A program made the translations under genes and the position numbers. The notes under the pieces were generated by a model. That model saw only the letters and a list, made by a program, of their open reading frames with translations, searched no databases and was not told where the DNA came from. Below are positions 1 through 9,753 of a stretch of DNA of 64,000 nucleotides, in pieces. Position 1 is the stretch's first letter. Each line of letters starts with the position of its first letter. The DNA comes from Methylobacter sp. (GTDB taxonomy: Bacteria; Pseudomonadota; Gammaproteobacteria; Methylococcales; Methylomonadaceae), in NCBI GenBank assembly GCA_030679035.1, contig JAUXTH010000154.1, forward strand, positions 1 to 64,000, read 5' to 3'.

Positions 1-223
1 CTTTTGCTTCGCCAAAAGAAAGTAACCAAAGAAAAGGCGACCCGGTTGCCGCTTATTTCCTGCGCTCCTCGCTTTTGTCGAGGGTCAGCAGAAGGGGCTC
101 CTGCCCCTCTGCTGACGTGCGGCATCCATGCCGCCCCCCCCTGGCGGGCTATTCTCGACAAAAGCTCCGGTGCTCGGCGCGGCAAACGGGAGAAGTACCG
201 TCCGTGCGTAACATCGGTTATTT
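1..223. repeat. Dispersed structured repeat A, copy 1
   Basis: About 220 bases nearly identical to 24732-24940. It holds a strong hairpin (GTCAGCAGA-GGGGC / GCCCC-CTGCTGAC) nested in a wider pairing of TTTGTCGAG with CTCGACAAAAG. Copy 1 has extra C-rich bases near 130 that copy 2 lacks. Short open frames cross it, but the pairing shows this is a non-coding repeat. It may continue left of the window. Confidence 0.8.
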
Positions 224-258
224 AATCATAATTATCAGCGTCATCTGCGTTCTATTTT
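222..258. repeat. Single arm of intergenic repeat family B
   Basis: The bases TCAGCGTCATCTGCGTTCTAT match the right arm of the inverted repeats at 4484, 36178 and 42068. Only one arm is present here. It supplies the stop codon of the minus-strand gene ending at 252. Confidence 0.6.
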
Positions 259-914
259 GGGCCGCTAATCTGCATTTCCCTGAGGATTTGTTTTATTTTG
301 CCCAGCATTTGCTGTTGCTGCTCTGGCGGCAGTTTGCCAAATTCCTGTTCAAATTCGCTCAAGCTATAGGCGGGCTCACCGACTGCGTTACCGGACAAGC
401 TAAGGCCGCAATCGCTAACGACATGTTTGATCGGTTCGGCGGCATTTTCTAACGGCATTGCGGCGGACAGAACTGTGCGTATCATGGTATTGACGCGAAT
501 AAAAACGGATTGTCCGGTCAAAAGGTCATCGGCGATGCGTTTGGCTTGTTCTTCGGTATAACCTCTGCGCTTGGTGTCCTTAAAGGTTTTCATTTGCAGT
601 TTGACCGGGGGATTTTTGTCGATTTGATATTCAAAATCAAAGTCGCTGCCTTGCGAGGCGATCAAGCTGTCGGCGTCGATGACTACTTGCAGGGCATTGT
701 CCTTGCAGACGACTTCCAGTCGGATGTTGTCATAACGACCGCGAGGCGGGAGCGGCGACAGCGCAAAGCTATAGGTTCGATTGGTTAAACGGTCGCTTTC
801 CTGGTGATAGCTCCAGGCGTTGTCGGCGGATACGGATAAGGGACATGAAATTAGCAGCGCCAGAATGAATCGTTGGGCGGCTTTGTTAAATGCTACAAGA
901 CGGTTATGTTTCAT
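252..914 (-). CDS. Secreted protein of unknown function
   Basis: A 220-residue protein. The start at 914 puts a classical Sec signal peptide first (hydrophobic stretch about residues 16-31, ending SVSA-DN); the longer open frame upstream would run through a repeat. The mature part has the pattern of a conserved Cys strand (LEVVCKDN, about residue 70) and a later conserved Cys (VVSDCG), loosely like VasI-type periplasmic proteins, and a charged Gln-rich helix (PPEQQQQ) near the end. The two cysteines could form a disulfide. Its TAG stop lies inside a repeat arm at 222-258. Function is not recognised. Confidence 0.7.
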   Translation of the reverse strand: MKHNRLVAFNKAAQRFILALLISCPLSVSADNAWSYHQESDRLTNRTYSFALSPLPPRGRYDNIRLEVVCKDNALQVVIDADSLIASQGSDFDFEYQIDKNPPVKLQMKTFKDTKRRGYTEEQAKRIADDLLTGQSVFIRVNTMIRTVLSAAMPLENAAEPIKHVVSDCGLSLSGNAVGEPAYSLSEFEQEFGKLPPEQQQQMLGKIKQILREMQISGPK

Positions 915-954
915 TTTGGTGTCCCCAGATCCAGGAGTTCGATCATTCCATCGA

Positions 955-1050
955 CTGCATGGACAGATATATGCTCCTGCAATATCTGCATTCACCACAT
1001 CCATGTGGATTATGCAGGAGGTAGAGCAATGCAGGGAGCAATTGCCGACA
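955..1050. repeat. Dispersed repeat E, copy 1
   Basis: This stretch matches the reverse complement of 20042-20160, sharing ACAGATAT, GCTCCTGCAATATCTGCATTCACCACATCC and GGATTATG, then GCAGGAGGTAGAGCAA. It lacks an internal segment of about 35 bases found in the other copy. It overlaps the last 13 codons of the rubredoxin gene, so that protein's tail is encoded by the repeat. Confidence 0.75.
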
Positions 1051-1210
1051 ACTTGAAAAAACTTTTCGGAGCGCCGCATATCGGGCAATCCCAGCTATCG
1101 GGAATATCCGCCCAGCGGGTTCCCGGTGCAATGCCGCTGTCAGGGTCGCCTTTGGCTTCATCATAAATATGCTCACATTCCTGACATTGGTATTTTTTAA
1201 AATACGACAT
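1010..1210 (-). CDS. Rubredoxin
   Basis: A 66-residue electron carrier of the cytoplasm binding one iron through four cysteines. Both knuckles are visible: CQEC at residues 9-12 and CPIC at 42-45, with the family residues Y-x-Y/YDEAKGDP and the GT-x-W-x-D-I-P-D-W loop. Typical rubredoxins end about residue 54; here about 12 further residues (from SAIAP) are read from a dispersed repeat at 955-1050. Probably its own transcript, 62 bases after rimK on the same strand. The redox partner is not in the window. Confidence 0.93.
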   Translation of the reverse strand: MSYFKKYQCQECEHIYDEAKGDPDSGIAPGTRWADIPDSWDCPICGAPKSFFKLSAIAPCIALPPA

Positions 1211-1272
1211 GGTTTGCCTTATTTAAAATAATTGAAAGGGTAGTTTACGCGTGTTTAAAGCTGGCCGCACAG

Positions 1273-2217
1273 TTAACCTTTGCCGCGAGTACGGGTTCTG
1301 GTGTTGTTGCCGGCAGGCGATTTATCTTTGGAAATTTCCAGCGACTCAAAACGTTTTTCAATAAATTGAATGATTAAATCGGCAATATCCTTGCCGCTGG
1401 CGGCCTCGATGCCTTGCAGGCCGGGAGATGAATTAACCTCCATAATGACCGGGCCGTGATTGGAGCGCAGCAGATCGACGCCGCAGACATTCAATCCCAT
1501 GATTTTTGCGGCTCGCACGGCGGTAGAGCGTTCTTCAGGCGTTAACCGTACCAAAGTCGCAGAACCGCCACGGTGCAGATTGGAACGGAATTCGCCCGGC
1601 GTTGCTTGGCGTTTCATTGCAGCAACGACTTTGCCGTCCACCACAAAGCAGCGAATGTCACTGCCGCCGGCTTCCTTGATAAACTCCTGCACCATGATGT
1701 TGGCTTTAAGGCCCATGAAAGCCTGAATAACGCTTTCTGCGGCATTATGAGTTTCCGCCAAGACCACGCCGATGCCTTGTGTGCCTTCCAGCAATTTAAT
1801 CACCAGCGGAGCGCCGCCAACCTGGGCGATTAGATCTTCAATATCGTCAGGGTTATTGGCAAAGCCGGTGACCGGCAAGCCGATGCCTTTCCTGGCCAGT
1901 AACTGGGTCGACCTTAATTTATCGCGCGACCGTGAGATGGCTACCGACTCGTTCAAAGGAAACACATTCATCATTTCAAACTGTCTTAATACCGCAGTCC
2001 CGTAGAAAGTGACTGAAGCGCCGATTCGGGGAATAACGGCATCGAATCCCGTTAAGTCTTCACCCCGATAATGAATGGATGGATTATGCGAGGTAATATT
2101 CATATAGCAACGCAATACATCCAAAACCCGTACCTTATGCCCCCTAGCTTCTGCGGCTTTGACCAATCGAGAGGTCGAATACAGTTTAGGGTTACGGGAC
2201 AAAATAGCAATTTTCAT
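1273..2217 (-). CDS. rimK: RimK-type ATP-dependent glutamate ligase
   Basis: A 314-residue ATP-grasp ligase that adds glutamate to the carboxy end of ribosomal protein S6 (or to glutathione-like acceptors in relatives). It starts [15 protein letters not shown], exactly like RimK; the open frame upstream adds 20 residues without family match, so 2217 is preferred. ATP-grasp signatures are seen: [15 protein letters not shown], the [15 protein letters not shown] strand, and the metal site [16 protein letters not shown]. coli RimK is about 300 residues, so length fits. Confidence 0.95.
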   Translation of the reverse strand: MKIAILSRNPKLYSTSRLVKAAEARGHKVRVLDVLRCYMNITSHNPSIHYRGEDLTGFDAVIPRIGASVTFYGTAVLRQFEMMNVFPLNESVAISRSRDKLRSTQLLARKGIGLPVTGFANNPDDIEDLIAQVGGAPLVIKLLEGTQGIGVVLAETHNAAESVIQAFMGLKANIMVQEFIKEAGGSDIRCFVVDGKVVAAMKRQATPGEFRSNLHRGGSATLVRLTPEERSTAVRAAKIMGLNVCGVDLLRSNHGPVIMEVNSSPGLQGIEAASGKDIADLIIQFIEKRFESLEISKDKSPAGNNTRTRTRGKG

Positions 2218-2396
2218 AAAGACGTAAAGTTCTCGATTTAATATATAAAGGTAAAGGTATATTTTGACACGAAACAAGGCATTATGCTGTACATAATGGG
2301 GGCTAGGCAGGGTGTGTGCTTTAAAAACACTTTAAAAACAGGAGGGTAAAAATCTGAGTTGTAGTTTAGAAGATAAGGATTTAACGGCCCATGCGC

Positions 2397-3059
2397 CTAA
2401 GCTGACGGCAAATGACTCCGGTCGTGAGTGGGTCTGTCTTTCAGACTACCGTGCAGGAACAAGTCAATAGCCTGCCGCACCCAAACATCGATTTCCGCTT
2501 CATCGGGCGTTGGTTCCAAACCGAGCTGTAGTTTTAGTATTCGTTCACTGCGCAATGCGCTCAAAAATTGTTCAGCGAGAAAATGCGTATCGATTTCGGC
2601 AAAATAGCCTGCTTGCTGCTGCCGGGCGAAAAACTGTGCGAGATGATCAAGCGTGCGCTGCGGCCCTTGTTCATAGAATTGCGTGGCGAGATCGGGAAAG
2701 CGAGGCGATTCGCCAATGAGTATGGCGCGTACGCGCACCACGTCGGGCCGCGTAATGCTGTACAGAAATTGCCTGGCAAAAGACGTTAGCGCTTCCTCTG
2801 GAGAAAGCTCCAGAACGTGTTCCTCCGACAGGCTGGTGACGAATTGGTCGCTGCAACGCCTTATAACAGCGCCGAATAATCCGGCCTTGCCGCCGAACTG
2901 ACTATAGATGGTTCGCATTGACACGCGCGCTTCCTTGGCGATGGTTTCCAGGCTGAGGTTTCCGTAGCCGTATTCAAGAAAAAGGCTGAAGGCGGTGTCC
3001 AGTAATCGATCTCGGCTTAGAAGTTCCTCTCCTTTACGAGGTCGCCCGCATTTAATCAT
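2397..3059 (-). CDS. TetR/AcrR-family transcriptional repressor
   Basis: A 220-residue regulator. The amino-terminal helix-turn-helix is clear (LDTAFSLFLEYGYGNLSLETIAKEARVSMRTIYSQFGGKAGLF, residues about 20-62 in two parts), followed by an all-helical ligand domain. It is divergent from, and 105 bases away from, an RND efflux operon, the usual arrangement for a local repressor of the pump. A loose ATCAT/ATGAT dyad in the shared gap may be its operator. The ligand cannot be told from sequence. Confidence 0.92.
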   Translation of the reverse strand: MIKCGRPRKGEELLSRDRLLDTAFSLFLEYGYGNLSLETIAKEARVSMRTIYSQFGGKAGLFGAVIRRCSDQFVTSLSEEHVLELSPEEALTSFARQFLYSITRPDVVRVRAILIGESPRFPDLATQFYEQGPQRTLDHLAQFFARQQQAGYFAEIDTHFLAEQFLSALRSERILKLQLGLEPTPDEAEIDVWVRQAIDLFLHGSLKDRPTHDRSHLPSA

Positions 3060-3095
3060 GGTGTAGTGCTCAGGAAATTAATTGACTCAAACTGC

Positions 3096-3117
3096 ATCAT
3101 ATCTTAAATTAAATGAT
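3096..3117. promoter_or_regulatory. Possible TetR operator between tetR and RND genes
   Basis: An imperfect dyad ATCAT-N12-ATGAT sits in the A+T-rich gap between the two divergent genes. Position is right for a shared operator; the symmetry is weak, so this is a suggestion only. Confidence 0.25.
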
Positions 3118-3164
3118 AATATGTCTTACCATTTTTTACTATTAAAGATTCAGGTGTAAAAACG

Positions 3165-4376
3165 ATGAAAAAAGAAACGTCTATATCGGTAGTCATCCAT
3201 CGTTTAAGCCCTCCAGATAGATCAACGCAGCGGACAGGAATGGGCCTGCTGGCTGCCGTCACCCTGATGGCGATGATCGGCTGCGGAAGTCATGACGATT
3301 CGGGTTCTAAGCAGGGGCCGTTGCCCAATGTCAAAATTGCCCAGCCGCTGTCGCAGGAAGTCACCGAGTGGGACGAATACACCGGGCGCATCGAGGCGGT
3401 CAACTCGGTAGACGTGCGCGCCCGGGTGAGCGGTTATCTGGAGAAAGTGAACTTCAAGGCAGGAGACAAGGTGCATAAAGGCGATCTGTTATTCCAGATC
3501 GATCCGAAACCCTTCACCGCCCAACTGAATTATGCCCAAGCCGAATTGGAGCGTGCCAAATCAAAGCACGAATTGGCAAAAAACGATCTGTCACGCGCCG
3601 AGCGGTTGTTTCACGCCAAGGCGATTTCCGAAGAGGAGCACGATGCCCGTAGCAAGGGGCTAAGGGAAGCCGTTGCCGCGGTCCAGTCTGCGGAAGCCAA
3701 CGTCTACACGGCACGTTTGAATCTGGAATATACCCAAGTGCGATCCCCGATAGACGGACGGATCGGTCGAGAATTAATCACTGCCGGCAATGTGGTCAAC
3801 GGTGGTGGAAGCGAGTCAACCTTGCTGACTTTCATCGTTTCCACCGACCCTGTCTATATTTACGTGGATGCGGACGAACGCTCGGTACTCAAATACCGGC
3901 GTCAGGCTCAAAAAGGAGGCCGTGGCAGTCTGGGTGATGAACAGACTCCGGTAGAGCTGGCCGTGGCTGATGAGGTTAATTTTCCTCACCAGGGCCATCT
4001 CGACTATATATCGCCGCGTGAAGATGCCGCCACCGGCACTTTAACGTTGCGGGGCGTGTTCGCCAACCCGGACGAATTGTTAAGTCCCGGTTTTTTTGCC
4101 CGTATGCGGGTTCGCCAAAGCGCGCCGTACCCCGCCATTCTGCTTCCTGATCGAGCCATCGGTACCGATCAGGCGCAGCGCTTCGTGTGGGTGGTGAATC
4201 AGGAAAACCAGGTGGAATATCGGAAGGTGGAGCTCGGCGCTCATATCGGTCAGTCCCGCGTGATTACTCAAGGCTTGAAGCCTGAAGAATGGGCGGTTAT
4301 CGAAGGCATACAGAAACTCAAGCCGGGTATCAAGGTGAATCCCGATCGCATCTCGCCCACCGGAAGTAAGCTATGA
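3165..4376 (+). CDS. RND efflux periplasmic adaptor (membrane fusion lipoprotein)
   Basis: A 403-residue adaptor of the AcrA/MexE type joining the inner-membrane pump to the outer-membrane channel. A lipobox (AMIGC, Cys at about residue 40) follows a long positively charged amino end. The barrel-sandwich halves are seen at VDVRARVSGYLEKVNFKAGDKVHKGD and TQVRSPIDGRIG, with a helical hairpin between (about residues 118-185). The start at 3165 has an AGGTG site 8 bases upstream; an inner ATG at 3240 is an alternative. First gene of the operon. Confidence 0.94.
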   Translation: MKKETSISVVIHRLSPPDRSTQRTGMGLLAAVTLMAMIGCGSHDDSGSKQGPLPNVKIAQPLSQEVTEWDEYTGRIEAVNSVDVRARVSGYLEKVNFKAGDKVHKGDLLFQIDPKPFTAQLNYAQAELERAKSKHELAKNDLSRAERLFHAKAISEEEHDARSKGLREAVAAVQSAEANVYTARLNLEYTQVRSPIDGRIGRELITAGNVVNGGGSESTLLTFIVSTDPVYIYVDADERSVLKYRRQAQKGGRGSLGDEQTPVELAVADEVNFPHQGHLDYISPREDAATGTLTLRGVFANPDELLSPGFFARMRVRQSAPYPAILLPDRAIGTDQAQRFVWVVNQENQVEYRKVELGAHIGQSRVITQGLKPEEWAVIEGIQKLKPGIKVNPDRISPTGSKL

Positions 4377-4634
4377 ATCCGGAAAGATTATTTCGTCCAC
4401 AAAAAGCACGAAAAGCGCGAAAATTTCCAAAGGAATACCAAGCCATAATCGTAAACATTCGGGCAACCCTGAATGAATGCCCAATAGAACGCAGATGACG
4501 CTGATGAATATGATGAATATGATGAACACTGATAATTCGAAAAAAATCTTACTTAATCATAATAATCAGCGTCATCTGCGTTCTATCAGTTATATGCGTT
4601 AATCGAATATTTACCCACTAATCCGTCATTTAAG
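4377..4634. repeat. Intergenic region with repeat B (4484-4586) and a small reiterated motif
   Basis: Inside the RND operon, 258 non-coding bases separate the adaptor and pump genes. An inverted repeat pairs AATAGAACGCAGATGACGCTGAT (4482-4504) with ATCAGCGTCATCTGCGTTCTAT (4565-4586); it belongs to a family with copies at 36178, 38364 and 42068. A second motif, CACAAAAAGCACGAAAAGCGCGAAA (from 4398), reappears reversed near 36385. The hairpin could stabilise or attenuate the message between the two genes. Confidence 0.75.
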
Positions 4635-7600
4635 ATGAACCGATTCACACACTTTTTCATCGACCGGCCGATTTTCGCATCGGTATTGTCCATCGTCATT
4701 ATCCTGGTCGGTGGACTCGCGCTGATTGGCCTACCTATTGCCCAATATCCGGAGATTGCGCCGCCCACCGTGGTAGTGAATGCAGTCTATCCAGGAGCCA
4801 ATGCCAAGGTGGTCGCAGAAACCGTGGCGACGCCTATCGAGCAGGAAGTGAATGGCGTCGAGGATATGCTGTACATGTCCTCTCAGTCCACCAATAGCGG
4901 CAACATGGCGCTCACCATCACGTTCAAGCCGGGCACCAATCTGGACAAGGCTCAGGTACTGGTGCAAAACCGGGTGGCCTTGGCCGAACCTAAGTTGCCT
5001 CAGGAAGTCAGTCGACAAGGTCTCAGCGTCAAGAAACGCAGTCCTGACTTGAGTCTGGTTGTTAACCTGATTTCCCCGGACAAGCGCTATGACAGTGTTT
5101 ATCTGAGCAATTACGCGCTGCTGCAAATCAAGGATACCCTGGCCCGACTGCCGGGTGTGGGCGAAATTCTGGTGTTCGGTGCCCGTGACTACAGCATGCG
5201 CCTGTGGTTGAATCCGGAGAAAATTGCCGCCCGCAATCTGACCGCCAGTGACGTGGTCAATGCTATCCGCGAGCAGAATGTTCAGGTCGCGGCAGGCGTG
5301 GTCGGTCAGCAGCCTACGAAAGAAAACACGGATTTTCAGTACACGGTCAGTACCTCAGGGCGGCTGATGGAGGCCGAGCAGTTCGCCGAAATCGTGATTA
5401 AACAGGGCAAAGACGGGCAGGTGACCCGTCTCAAGGACGTGGCTCGCATCGAGCTGGGCGCAAAGGATTACAATTCGGGATTGTTTCTGGACGGCGATCC
5501 TACCGTGGGTCTTGCGATCTTCCAATTACCCGGCTCCAACGCGCTGGAAACAAAAAAAGCGGTGGTGGACGCGATGGAGAAGCTCAAGCCCCGCTTCCCT
5601 GAAGGTCTGGATTATCTGCTGGTTTATGACACCGTAGTATTTGTGCAGCAATCCATCGACGCGGTGATCAAGACCCTGTTCGAGGCCATGTTGCTGGTAG
5701 TGCTCGTGGTGGTGATATTTTTGCAGAACTGGCGCGCCACCGTCATTCCTCTGCTTGCCGTACCGGTCTCTTTGATCGGTACCTTCGCCGTGATGTCGGC
5801 TATGGGCTTGTCGCTGAATACCTTGTCGTTGTTCGGCCTGGTGCTGGCTATCGGTATCGTCGTGGATGACGCCATCGTGGTGGTGGAAAACGTGGAACGC
5901 CATATCGCCTTGGGCTTATCGGCTCGGGATGCGACACGTAAGGCTATGGAAGAGGTAGTAGGCCCCATCATCGCTACGGCGCTGGTTCTGGTCGCCGTGT
6001 TCGTGCCTACCGCTTTCATCACCGGTGTTTCGGGTGCCTTTTACAAGCAGTTTGCGCTGACCATCGCGGTTTCCACAGTGATTTCGGCGTTCAACTCACT
6101 GACCTTAAGCCCGGCTTTGTGCGCGCTGCTGCTGGATCGGGCTCACGGCGACAAGGATTGGTTCACACGGCTGTTCGATCGTCTGTTCGGCTGGTTCTTC
6201 ACCGGCTTCAACCGGTTCTTCGACTCTTTCAGCGAAGGCTACGCACGATTGGTTGGCAGGCTGATTCGGATGACGGCTGTCGTGTTGGTGCTTTATGCAG
6301 GACTCAATGGCCTCAACTTGCTGGCCTTTGAAAAAGTGCCGACAGGCTTCATTCCCCAGCAGGATCAGGGCTACTTGATTTTGTATGCGCAGCTGCCCGA
6401 CGCGGCCTCGCTGGCTCGTACCCAGGAAATGGTTCAGCAGGCCACCGGTATCATCATGGAAACGAAAGGGGTCCAACATGTAAACGCCTACGCAGGCTTT
6501 TCGATCTTGAGCGGTGCCAGCCAGTCCAACGTTGCGACGATGTTTGCGCGATTGGATGGCTTTGAGCAGCGCGCAGGCCACCCTGAACTTCATGCCGATG
6601 AAGTCATCAAAAACCTCAAACAGCGGCTCAGCCAAGTCGAAGGCGCCCAAATCGCCGTATTTGCCCCGCCCCCGATCCGGGGCATGAGCTCGGTAGGTGG
6701 CTTCAAGCTGCAAATCCAGGATCGTTCCAATGCCGGAATTGACGCGCTGCAGGGCACTGTCAACGAGTTCATCGCCAAGGGCAATCAGCAACCGGGGATG
6801 GCCGGACTGTTTACGACCTTTCGTGCGGGAGTGCCGCAGCTTTTCCTGGACGTGGATCGTACCCGAGTCAAGTCTATGGATGTGCCGCTGAAAGAAGTAT
6901 TCGACACCTTGCAGATCTATTTGGGTTCACTTTATGTCAATGACTTCAACAGTTTTGGCCGGACTTATCAGGTAGTGGCGCAAGCCGACTCGGAGTTTCG
7001 GATGAAACCTTCGGATATAGCCGAGCTGAAGACGCGGAATCTTCAAGGCGGCATGGTGCCGCTCGGGTCGCTTATGTCGGTTAAGGAAATTACCGGACCC
7101 GACAAGATTACGCGCTACAACATGTATCCGGCGGCGGAAATTAACGGCAGCACCTTACCCGGAGTCAGTACCGGCGAAGCGATTACTGTGATGAATAAAC
7201 TCCTGGGTGCGGAACTGCCGCCGGGATTCGATTTTGAATGGACTGAGCTCAGCCTGCAACAAGTCTTGGCTGGTAACGTCGCGCTGCTGGTTTTTCCGTT
7301 AAGCGTGATCTTCGTGTTCTTGGCCTTGGCGGCCCAATATGAAAGCTGGTCGTTGCCGTTTGCCGTGATTTTGATCGTGCCCATGTGCATTCTGTCCTCC
7401 CTGGCAGGGGTGTGGTTGAGCGGTATGGATAACAATATCTTCACCCAGATCGGCTTTATCGTGCTGGTGGGATTGGCCAGCAAGAACGCGATTCTGATCG
7501 TGGAATTCGCCAAGCGGCGTCAAGAAGGCGGGCTAAACCGTTTCGATGCGGCGGTGGAAGCGGCACGAATCCGGTTGAGGCCCATTTTGATGACCTCATT

Positions 7601-7823
7601 CGCTTTCATCATGGGTGTGTTTCCGTTGGTGATAGCCCAAGGTGCGGGAGCAGAGTCCCGGCGTCTGTTAGGCACCGCCGTGTTCAGCGGTATGTTGGGC
7701 GTGACTTTGTTTGGTCTGTTGTTAACGCCGGTGTTCTATGTGATCGCACAGGCCTTGGCGCAACGCTGGGAATCTTCCCGGCATAAGTCTAAGGGATTGT
7801 TGCCTGATGAGCCCCGCTTATGA
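4635..7823 (+). CDS. RND multidrug efflux pump, inner-membrane permease (HAE-1 family)
   Basis: A 1062-residue proton-driven exporter of the AcrB/MexF family, full length. It starts MNRFTHFFIDRPIFA with the first membrane helix, has the family Q-YPEI-PP motif, the proton-relay pair of aspartates in TM4 (GIVVDDAIVVVENV) and the late TM signature (GLASKNAILIVEFAK). Two large periplasmic loops and twelve membrane helices fit the length. Substrates are unknown. It sits between the adaptor and channel genes. Confidence 0.96.
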   Translation: MNRFTHFFIDRPIFASVLSIVIILVGGLALIGLPIAQYPEIAPPTVVVNAVYPGANAKVVAETVATPIEQEVNGVEDMLYMSSQSTNSGNMALTITFKPGTNLDKAQVLVQNRVALAEPKLPQEVSRQGLSVKKRSPDLSLVVNLISPDKRYDSVYLSNYALLQIKDTLARLPGVGEILVFGARDYSMRLWLNPEKIAARNLTASDVVNAIREQNVQVAAGVVGQQPTKENTDFQYTVSTSGRLMEAEQFAEIVIKQGKDGQVTRLKDVARIELGAKDYNSGLFLDGDPTVGLAIFQLPGSNALETKKAVVDAMEKLKPRFPEGLDYLLVYDTVVFVQQSIDAVIKTLFEAMLLVVLVVVIFLQNWRATVIPLLAVPVSLIGTFAVMSAMGLSLNTLSLFGLVLAIGIVVDDAIVVVENVERHIALGLSARDATRKAMEEVVGPIIATALVLVAVFVPTAFITGVSGAFYKQFALTIAVSTVISAFNSLTLSPALCALLLDRAHGDKDWFTRLFDRLFGWFFTGFNRFFDSFSEGYARLVGRLIRMTAVVLVLYAGLNGLNLLAFEKVPTGFIPQQDQGYLILYAQLPDAASLARTQEMVQQATGIIMETKGVQHVNAYAGFSILSGASQSNVATMFARLDGFEQRAGHPELHADEVIKNLKQRLSQVEGAQIAVFAPPPIRGMSSVGGFKLQIQDRSNAGIDALQGTVNEFIAKGNQQPGMAGLFTTFRAGVPQLFLDVDRTRVKSMDVPLKEVFDTLQIYLGSLYVNDFNSFGRTYQVVAQADSEFRMKPSDIAELKTRNLQGGMVPLGSLMSVKEITGPDKITRYNMYPAAEINGSTLPGVSTGEAITVMNKLLGAELPPGFDFEWTELSLQQVLAGNVALLVFPLSVIFVFLALAAQYESWSLPFAVILIVPMCILSSLAGVWLSGMDNNIFTQIGFIVLVGLASKNAILIVEFAKRRQEGGLNRFDAAVEAARIRLRPILMTSFAFIMGVFPLVIAQGAGAESRRLLGTAVFSGMLGVTLFGLLLTPVFYVIAQALAQRWESSRHKSKGLLPDEPRL

Positions 7824-7837
7824 ACCAAGGAATAAAG

Positions 7838-9316
7838 ATGTACTCCGTAGAATTTCGCCCCGTCATGCAACTTGGGCTTATGCTTGAACGAAGCAGGGTT
7901 TCTGTTTTGGCCTTACTCTGCGCCGCTGGACTCAGTGCCTGCGCGGTAGGGCCTGATTATGAGACGCCAACCACCGATGCAGGACAGGCCTTCACCAATG
8001 CCAACAGCCAGGAATTTTCTGCGCAGGGTGTGGACGTAGCATGGTGGAAGCTGTTTGAAGATAAGGAGCTAAACCAGCTTGTCGATCAAACGGTGCAGCA
8101 TAACCGCAATCTCCAGGCCGCTCGCGCTAATCTTCGCGAGGCGCGGGCGCTGTATCTGGATGCAGGCTTGAATTTGTTGCCTACAGTGACCTCGCATGCC
8201 AATTACACAGAGCAGAAACGTAGCGCGGCCGCCTTAAACAACCTGTCTTACGCGCCGCGTGAGCTGAAAATTTATAGCACAGGCTTCGATGCTTTTTGGG
8301 AGCTCGACCTTTTTGGCCGCGTGCGCCGCAGCGTGGAGGCGAGCAGCGATGAAGTCGATGCGCAAGAAGCAAATCTTCGTGATCTTGGGGTTAGCCTGAT
8401 TGCGGAAGCGGCCAGAAATTATTTCGAATTGCGGGGTCTGCAAAACCAGTTGGCGACGGCGAAAAAGAACGCCGAAAACCAGAGCAAAACGCTGGAAATA
8501 ACCCAGGTCAGACTTGAAGGCGGGCGTGGTACCGAACTCGATACGTCGAGGGCAGTAGCCCAGCGCGATACCACCCTGGCTACCATTCCGCCTTTGGAGA
8601 ATGCCATTCATCAGGCTATTCATCGCCTTGGCGTTCTCACCGGGCAGCTTCCCGGCGCTTTGACTGAGAAACTGTCGCAGTCCGCGCCGATGCCCAAGAT
8701 TCCGAAGACTATCAACATCGGTCGGCCTGCCGAGCTGCTGCGCCGCCGCCCCGACATTCGCATTGCCGAGCGAGCTCTGGCAGCGGCTACCGCCCGTATC
8801 GGCGTAGCTACCGCCGATCTGTTTCCGAAGGTAACATTTGTCGGCACTATCTCGCTTGAGGCTAAAACTTTTACAGGATTGGGAGCGGCCAATTCGGATG
8901 CCTATTCGTTGGGGCCGAAGATCAGTTGGGCAGCTTTGGATTTGGGGCGCGTGTATGCCCGCATCAAAGCCGCCGATGCCCGTGCCGAGGCCAGTCTGGC
9001 GCAGTACGAGCAGACGGTGCTGAGCGCGTTGGAAGAAACCGAAAACGCGCTGGTCAATTACAACCGGGAGCGAAGCCGTCGAGAGCTGTTAACCTCGGCG
9101 GCCAAGGCCAGCGAAAGAGCTCATGAATTGGCGCATCTGCGTTTTGCTGAAGGGGTTAGCGATTTTCTGACGGTGCTGGATGCCGAATTGCGTCTGTTGC
9201 AAGACCAGGACCGTTTGGCCCAAAGCCAAACCGCAACAGCCACGGCGCTGGCGGCGCTTTACAAAGCGTTGGGCGGCGGCTGGGAAGCGAACATTGATTT
9301 AAACAAAACAGATTAA
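7838..9316 (+). CDS. RND outer-membrane efflux lipoprotein, NodT/OprM family
   Basis: A TolC-like channel, about 492 residues, completing the tripartite pump. Lipobox LSAC lies about 35 residues from this start, followed by the family's AVGPDYETP. The second half has the NodT signature RRRPDIRIAERAL. An AAGGA sits 7 bases before ATG 7838, so that start is preferred over ATG 7820, which would overlap the permease stop by 4 bases and lacks a good site. A small hairpin with a T run follows the stop. Confidence 0.94.
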   Translation: MYSVEFRPVMQLGLMLERSRVSVLALLCAAGLSACAVGPDYETPTTDAGQAFTNANSQEFSAQGVDVAWWKLFEDKELNQLVDQTVQHNRNLQAARANLREARALYLDAGLNLLPTVTSHANYTEQKRSAAALNNLSYAPRELKIYSTGFDAFWELDLFGRVRRSVEASSDEVDAQEANLRDLGVSLIAEAARNYFELRGLQNQLATAKKNAENQSKTLEITQVRLEGGRGTELDTSRAVAQRDTTLATIPPLENAIHQAIHRLGVLTGQLPGALTEKLSQSAPMPKIPKTINIGRPAELLRRRPDIRIAERALAAATARIGVATADLFPKVTFVGTISLEAKTFTGLGAANSDAYSLGPKISWAALDLGRVYARIKAADARAEASLAQYEQTVLSALEETENALVNYNRERSRRELLTSAAKASERAHELAHLRFAEGVSDFLTVLDAELRLLQDQDRLAQSQTATATALAALYKALGGGWEANIDLNKTD

Positions 9317-9331
9317 GCCGTCGGCTTTTTT
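9315..9331 (+). terminator. Possible terminator of the RND operon
   Basis: AAGCC-GTC-GGCTT followed by a T run begins at the stop codon of the channel gene. The stem is only five pairs. Confidence 0.4.
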
Positions 9332-9441
9332 CGAGAAAAAAATAAACCTTATGTCGCTTTAGTTGAAATAACTATCACTCACTCTTTCTTGTCATATAAT
9401 GTACAAAATCTTGCACGACTTGTGCGCTAAAGGAGGTTGTT

Positions 9442-9732
9442 ATGGGAATTTCTGCAAGCGACGTAGTGCCGTTCTCTCAAGCACGCGCCAATCTTTCTGA
9501 ACTGGCTGAACAAGTGAAAGCTGGTGCCGAGAAGATTATTACCAAGAATGGCGAAAGCTATGTCGCCCTGATTGACGCCGATCGCCTCGACTACTATCAC
9601 CAGCTGGAACGTGAACGCATTCATTTGCTGCTGATCGACGAAGCCGGCAAAGGGCTGGATGATATTTCAGCGGGTCGCGTGCAAGATGCCCGTGAAACCA
9701 TCCAGCGATTGAAAACCCGTCGTAGCGCTTAG
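9442..9732 (+). CDS. Phd/YefM-family antitoxin
   Basis: A 96-residue antitoxin. The Phd fold is recognised from DVVPFSQARANLSELAEQVKAGAEKIITKNGESYVALIDADRL (quoted in part: SQARANLSEL, KNGESYVALI), the DNA-binding amino half; the carboxy half (about 55-96) would wrap the toxin. A strong AAAGGAGG precedes the ATG. It is 21 bases before a RelE/ParE-like gene on the same strand, making a type II module that probably represses itself. Confidence 0.88.
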   Translation: MGISASDVVPFSQARANLSELAEQVKAGAEKIITKNGESYVALIDADRLDYYHQLERERIHLLLIDEAGKGLDDISAGRVQDARETIQRLKTRRSA

Positions 9733-9753
9733 CCCTGAAAGCGGGGATTTAGC

